Below, piece after piece: positions 58,168 through 64,000 of a stretch of 64,000 bases of DNA. The position numbers and the translations under genes were made by a program. The notes under the pieces are model-generated. The model saw only the letters and a list, made by a program, of their open reading frames with translations, had not been told where the DNA came from and searched no databases. Origin of the DNA: Pestalotiopsis fici W106-1 (lineage: Eukaryota; Ascomycota; Sordariomycetes; Amphisphaeriales; Sporocadaceae); contig NW_006917093.1 in assembly GCF_000516985.1 (NCBI RefSeq), positions 186,001 through 250,000 on the forward strand, written 5' to 3'. Position 1 is the stretch's first letter; every line of letters begins with the position of its first letter.

Positions 58168-61117
58168 TTAAATATGACCATCATGCTGTGTTTGTATATC
58201 TCCTCTGACTTGTCGCAATAATTCCGGACTGAGGTACATGGAGACTGGAGGCAATGGGAAACTTGCAGAGCTCAATTCTGTGGGCGGATCGCTCCGACTT
58301 GGGCTTGTCGATTCTAGGGCTTCTGCATTGCCCGACCCCGTGAAGATTTCTTCCATGAGTTGTTCGCATAGAGCTTGATCATCTGGTCTCAGGAATTCGT
58401 GATGATCCATCGGTATTTCCACCGGTGGCGTTTCACTTGGGGGTTTGGTCTTACGAGCCGGTTCTCCCGTAAGATCTGGCATTGTTGGAGGCTGATTCGG
58501 GGACTCGTGTTCCAGCTCCAATTCTCTTGCAGATTCTGCCATCTCTTGGAGTTCATTCGTAGGTTGGTCATTCGATTCAGGCCACTCTGCATCATCCTAA
58601 GGCTGCAACAGTGCCGAGCAGAACAAGAACTCTAATGACCGTGAGTCGGACTGATCGAAAGAAAAGTTATCACGACGTTCGCGCAGGAAGTTGGCTGTAA
58701 CCCATGTCAGTAAGCATATCTTTTAAAGGTGGAGTTTCATTGTTGAACTTACGAGTGACGTTGAGATCTTCATAATACTTCTTGATCGCTTCATCCTCTT
58801 CGTCGGCTCTGATGGGTTGATCAGAGGGCCCATCGGTGATCTTGGGCAAGATGTGGCGAATGTGGAGCAGCATTTTCAGGAGCTCACACAATCCATAGCC
58901 TTGATTATAGTAATTATCTGGTTGCTTCTCCAATGGCCATAGTGACCGCAACGCCTCACCATCCCACGCCTTGAATGACCATGTCATCTTCTCAACGCAA
59001 TTGAGAAAAATCATTGCAGTGAGAAACATTGGGAAGCCAAGCTTTGATCTGCCATCTTGCAAATTTCTTTGAATGCCCACAAGCAAACTCTTGCTCGTCT
59101 GTGCGGCCTTGCGCTCAGCTCCTGCAGTGAGCTGCGTGCAGAAGGTGGTAAAGACCTCATTGTCATGATCGTTTGTGGATGTCTCGTCCTTGAGCCAGAC
59201 ATTGCTAGAGTCATTGTCATTCGATTTCTTCTGGAAGGACCATTGGCGTTCACGATCCATGATCTCGGTCAGCCCCCACAGCTCAAGAGACCGTCTCAAG
59301 AGCTCATCGTTTGTGTCATGCGCAACCTTCTGAGCGTACTCTAACGTTACACGGACATGTGAGGATGTTTCTCGGCTGATGAATTCGGGAAGCATGCGGC
59401 GCATGTAGTTCTCAACTTCGGCTGGTATGTCCTCTAGGGTATTATCAATCATGATTATCGGAAGAACAGGTGCATTGTCACCATCGGTATGAGACTCTTG
59501 CGCCTCAGCCGGAGAGGCGTTCTGGAGAACTCCCAGGGTGATGTGATGACCAGTCTCGTGAAAGTGCGAGGCCTCAACCACGAGACCATTGTTGGCAAGG
59601 TTATAGTCTTCCTTCAACTTGTTGACTCGTTTTTGGGCGACGACAATTTGTACCCCAGCTGAATACAGCTCAATCTGCTCCGCGAGCTTGGTTCGTGTGC
59701 AGCCTGTGTGCCACACTCGAGGGGAGAGCACTTTGCGGCATGTATCACAAGGCGTGCCCTTGGAGCAGACTTTGCGCAGGATGCGGCATCGAATGCATGC
59801 GCCGATGCGTCTGACTTCTTGCACCTCCTTTCTTCTGGTGGGGTCGAAGCGGGCTCGTGAGTGTCGAACACGAGTACCATTCGCACTCAATGTGTCCATT
59901 CTGAAGCCACCTTTGTTGAGTGTATATGCCAATTGTTGGCTTTGATCACTGACAGTCGCGGGGGGCTGAATGTTATTTGGTATGTAAGTGAGCTCACCCC
60001 ATGAAGGAATAAGATCGTGTGCACTGGCATGGGCGCTGTTGATCGGAGCGTTCATAGGAGCTGCGACAAGAGGTGAGTGTCTATCGTCTGGTGCCTGAGC
60101 CATTACGATATCGTCTGTGCCTGGCAAATCTGCGTCAACTACATCTGTGGTGACGTGGGCTTCTACGACGTCCATGTTCGTGTTGGAGTCAAGGGCTTCT
60201 GTGTGCTGAACGACGGCCTGGATCATGTCCTCTGATGTTTCCACATGTCCGTGATTAATGTCTGCAACTGCTGGAGTACCGGCAGCGGTGTCGCCCGTGG
60301 TATTGGTTGTGGAAGTAGGTGTCTCAACACTGTCATGTTCGAGACCTTGGGAGAGAACTTGCTGCAGTTGTTGGTGCATACGGGGATCGACATAGTTGGG
60401 ATTAAGCCGGGCGGCAGCAGCCGCGGCCATGGACAGGTTGGTATCCAACGCATGGTCGCCAGAATCGAGAGCATGGTCGGCAGACTCCAACAAGCTTCGT
60501 AGCTTTTCCTCTGTCATCTCTTGGTCATGTTCGAGGTCGCCATGTTCGTGCAGCTCTTGCGGCTGCAGTTGATGTTGCTCCTGCTGAGACCGATTGTCAT
60601 AGCTCAAGGGGGGGTTCTCCAATGTGAATTGCTCTTGCAACTCAAAAGGGTGAGAAGTGAGAGCGAGGAGAGGGTGGCTGAAAGACGCGGTAGTAGCATC
60701 GTGTGGTGGATGCTGCGGGCTCGGGAGGTGCTCGTCATGCTTGCCGCTGAACTCGTTGATCTGTCGTGAGACCTCGGCAAGTGTCTCGAGCGCGGTCCAG
60801 TTTGTCTGTGCCAAGGCATTGTCGGCGGCGACCGAGTCGACCAAAGCGGCAGCATTGGACTGAACGACAGCAGATGTGTGGGCGCGACGTGCCGGACTGC
60901 CGTTGATGCCGTGCAATTGCAGACAGGCGTTGATCCTCTCGGCCTCGGAGATGGCGGGGCATCGCTTGGTGAGGTGGTTTGTCAAACTGTCGATTCGGCC
61001 CTTGGGAAAGTCCTCACCGCAGGCCTTGCAGCGGTGAGGATACCTGTTGCTGTTGTCTGATAACTTGGGGCCCCTCTCAAAGTAAGTCAGAATCAAGGGA
61101 TTGGGCCGACGGCCCAT
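58168..61117 (-). CDS. Zinc-cluster transcription factor with N-terminal BED-like finger
   Basis: Proposed exons 61117-58753, 58694-58674 and 58586-58168 give 934 residues. Near residues 29-55 there is a BED-like zinc motif (CKACGEDF, then HLTKRC). A Gln/His/Asp-rich disordered region spans about 120-400, with a run of alanines. A Zn2Cys6-type cluster lies near 437-470 (CIRCRILRKVC, PCDTCRK, then Cys after a wide 12-residue spacing). The helical remainder includes WGLTEIMDRERQW and FLNCVEKMTWSFKAWDGEAL, likely the effector region. It is presumably a nuclear regulator; targets unknown. The first intron (58 nt, GTAAGT, CTGAC branch) is sound. The second (87 nt, 58587-58673, donor GTGATA) is inferred: without it the protein ends early at TAG 58599-58601 and leaves a protein-like 3' frame unused. 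Confidence 0.8.
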
Positions 61118-63309
61118 GGTGAGAGGTGGTCAAGACGAAAGGCCGCCTTGTACCGTACCCTCGTACTGATGGTTTGGTCAATCTCTGGGCGGTCACGATA
61201 ATGCCGGCAGAATTTTACCAGGCGATGATGGTGGGATGGAGAGAGCTTGAGCTTCCAAAAGCGTCGCAGAGCCGAAGCGCATTCGCGTCGAGTCAGATCT
61301 AGAATCCACTGAGCAATGAGCGATCAATCGGAGATCCGAGCATGGGAAAAAAAGAAGGGATTATTGTTTCTGAAATTGTCGTAACGAGCCCCAGTTGCGA
61401 TTGCGACCGTGACTGTCAAAATAATTTGGCCGCCAATTGCAACCAGGGACTTATCGATAAGCCAGGGCCGAATTTGGGATTGGCAGTCGCTGCGAGGTGC
61501 ACCACGTTTGCCCGGCCATTCAGGTACGTATTTTGCTAGAGATGGCGCTAGCTAGAATCCCCAGACTGAAGTGGGGCACTACTTCTCTCACCACCTGCCC
61601 CGGGCTCGTGGCCCACTCTAGTGCTTGGAATACCTCAACAAGTACAAAGCCGTCACCTGCCGTGTGCGTGTGCAATGGGTCTGTGAATGATTTGGTGAGC
61701 GCATTTCTTGACCCTTCAAGCGCGTGCCCACTGTCATGTTCTCATTCAGGTTATATGTTTGTCTTTTTCAATAGCAAATATCCTTACATGGGTATAACAT
61801 GCCCGAAAGAGGCTGTTGATATTTGAACCTGATGATTGAGTTGGGTTGGTCATAGTACAAGTATTTCCCAAGCTGTATAGAGCTGTATGAAATGATTCAT
61901 CGTCGGAGAGAGACATTCTCCTACAGTCTACCGGCACACAACGGCTTTCTCAAAAGACCTCATTTTCTCATTCAGCCTTGTCTTCACCTTTCCAGACCCC
62001 TGCTGAAAAGCCGACAAAGTTGCAGAAGTGCAATTAAGATGCCCCCAAATTTAGGTTGAGAGCTTGCGTTGAACCTAAGCGGTACTGGCAAGTCGGCCGC
62101 TGTCCGTTGCCTCAATCACACCCGCCTGCATGGGCTCGATTCTATCTTGTGAATGGCTTTTGTTGAAATTCTCAAGCTGCCAGTCCAATTTCCCTCTGCA
62201 GACCCTTGCAATCTATAATAGAAAGGTATCTCTCGGGAAATCTATTACCGTTAGACAAATGCTACTTTATATAATCCCCGAGTATTACAAATTTGGTTCC
62301 AAACTCGGGGCTTGAGCCTACCATTTGTACTGGGCATTGTACCCATCAAAATGGCTGTCTGGGGAAACATTGAACCCAAGAAAGCCTTGTGGAGTTCCAT
62401 CTTGTCACACGGAAAGAGATCGGCTCAACCCGAGCCAACGGAATCTAGAGTATGTCCTCTGTATACCCGTCATTCACCAATGATTCTTATTTCATACCTG
62501 GACGAGTTTCTTGCTTGTGGCTAATTGATGCCGTCCCAAGATCTACATTTGTCTGAATTTTGGTTCAATGCCAAGGCAAGGAAACTAGTCCAGTGTGAGT
62601 GAACAGGTCGGATAAAAAGGAAGCACCGTGATTATTGATCTTATTTCGTTCTCATCTTGGCGATAGTTCTCAGCCATTAATACCACTCGCGACTGGGGTC
62701 AGAGTACCTATATTGGCAATTGGGGTACCATCGTCCCGCAGAGTCGACGCCTTAGCCGCCGCCCTAGCTATGTACTCCTTTTCCTCCACATATATTATTA
62801 TAACAGACGACCGATTCAACTATCAATGTGCCTATTCCGGAGATGCTCCTCCCCATTGTACAGCACTAAAGTTAAATGAGGTGTGCCGGCTGCCGACGTG
62901 CCGGGCTCTTAGCATCTGTAGTGTCATTTGCGCCATTTGGTCTTTTTTATTTTTATTTCTTCCTTCTGGGCGCTGGCCTGCCCTTCTAAGACTTATCTCG
63001 CCGAACCCCTGTGGGGCCATGTGCACTGCGAGGTACCAATGAATCCATTTTTGGGGGGGCCAATATCGTCGACTTATAATACAACCGGCTGACACGGCCG
63101 TCTATTTTTCTCTGCCTCTCATCAAGTTCCCTTGTGATGATCAGAGTCTCTCGTTTCTCTCATCCATTCGCTTTTTGATCGCGTCATTCGTTTATAATTC
63201 TCCCCTCTTCTCACGATTTCTTTTCTGGTTTGGTTGCTCTGTAAGTCTGCAGCTCGACAATTGTGCAGCATACTCGGATCCACCAAAATCGACCAGTCAC
63301 GTTCAGGGG
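61118..63309. other. intergenic stretch between the zinc-cluster gene and the AT-rich block
   Basis: About 2.2 kb. Promoter of the zinc-cluster gene near 61118-61500. Several short open frames with ATG starts (for example near 62351 and 62771) lack any recognisable motif and are not called. The base composition is ordinary until about 63300. Confidence 0.45.
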
Positions 63310-64000
63310 TCGGCATAAATAAAATAAATCAAATCAGACCCCTCCATTTATTTGATTTGTGTATATATAAGCAAATCACGATATTCGCTTTATTTATATA
63401 TTTGATTTATAAATTAAATCGGGCCGAAAGTTCCGGATTAATTAGAAGTCCGGGATTTTAATAATTATTTCCCGAACCGTTTATTTTTATAATTTTTATA
63501 TTTTAAATATTTATAATTATTACTATAGCTATCGTAATTATAATTATATAATTAAATTAATTAATTATCTTTTTAAAAATATATTTTTATCGAATTTTTA
63601 TGCTATAGCATTATAAATCGGGCTAACGGCTATAATATAGCCCTTTTCCCGAAAATTAGCCGGTCCCGCCTAAATTAACGCGTTTTCGTTTAAAACTAAA
63701 GCAAAATAAAATATATTAATATTAAACGCATAATTCGCTTTATTATAAATGCATTATAATAATTTATTTTTATTCGATTTCTTTAATCCCGTCCTCCCCG
63801 AATTCGCGCGCTTAGCGCCGTATATAAATAAACGATTTAAGCGTAAAAGATTTAAAGCGCGAGCGCTATATAATTACGTTAAGCTTAGCTTTATTAAATA
63901 AGCGCTTAATTTTATTATTTATAAAAAGAATTAAATATAAATTTAGCGTTAGCTAATAAAGTTAAAAAAAGTTTTTTTTATGCTATTATTATTATAATAA
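63310..64000. repeat. AT-rich, RIP-like block
   Basis: From about 63310 to the window end the sequence becomes strongly AT-rich, with many TA and AATT words. The remaining C and G sit mostly in CG or CC/GG words (for example CCCGAACCG, GGCCGAAAG), while CA and TG dinucleotides are few. This is the mark expected of repeat-induced point mutation (CpA to TpA) on a former repeat. No frame survives, so the parent element cannot be named. The block runs past the window edge. Confidence 0.75.

Noticed and set aside
62351..62524. Short ATG frame near the AT-rich block, with a GTATGT that could be a donor
   Set aside because: No second exon in phase and no recognisable protein; too little to call.

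Overview
The window looks like nuclear DNA of a filamentous ascomycete (Pezizomycotina), most likely a Sordariomycete and plausibly Hypocreales. The genes carry short spliceosomal introns of about 43 to 175 nt with GT(A/G)NGT donors and CTAAC/CTGAC branch sites. The proteins are fungal-type: a Pkc1 with HR1, C2-like, C1 and kinase parts, a Dcl1-type Dicer, She9/Mdm33, Stu1 and Tap42. The last ~690 bases are AT-rich in a way that resembles repeat-induced point mutation (RIP). Two runs of exactly 100 N (2788-2887 and 16890-16989) are assembly gaps of placeholder length.

Layout. 1-9 kb: the last exon of an unidentified gene, a small GPI-anchored cell-wall protein (+), a DUF7053-type protein (-), and a large ORC4 with AT-hook and PHD finger (-). 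10-19 kb: protein kinase C PKC1 (+), the mitochondrial inner-membrane protein She9/Mdm33 (-) and a HAD phosphatase (+). 19-29 kb: CDC73 of the Paf1 complex (-), TAP42 (-) and DCL1 (+). 29-45 kb: a large unknown basic serine/proline-rich protein (-), a 5.7 kb gene-poor stretch, the CLASP homologue STU1 (-), a BSP-type metallopeptidase (+) and an unknown single-pass membrane protein (-). 45-54 kb: a gene-poor 6.7 kb holding one 79-residue protein (-) and a MITE-like inverted repeat, then IDH2 (-). 54-64 kb: the exocyst subunit SEC5 (+), a zinc-cluster transcription factor (-), and the AT-rich block.

How the genes work together. Most are single-copy housekeeping genes with no operon-like link: replication licensing (ORC4), transcription elongation (CDC73), TORC1-PP2A signalling (TAP42), cell-wall integrity signalling (PKC1), exocytosis (SEC5), microtubule dynamics (STU1), mitochondrial shape (MDM33), TCA cycle (IDH2) and RNA silencing (DCL1). 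PKC1, SEC5 and the GPI protein all touch cell-wall growth, but nothing in the sequence shows joint control. I found no tRNA or rRNA gene, no CRISPR array, no intact transposase and no biosynthetic cluster.

The points most worth a second look are: the ORC4 with added chromatin-reading modules; a 26-bp perfect inverted repeat flanked by a 3-bp direct repeat; long open frames directly behind the stop codons of SEC5 and STU1; two GC-AG introns; a two-domain zinc transcription factor with an awkward 3' splice pattern; and the sharp edge of the RIP-like block. Exon borders were set by hand from reading frame, splice consensus and remembered family sequence, so each should be confirmed with RNA-seq.
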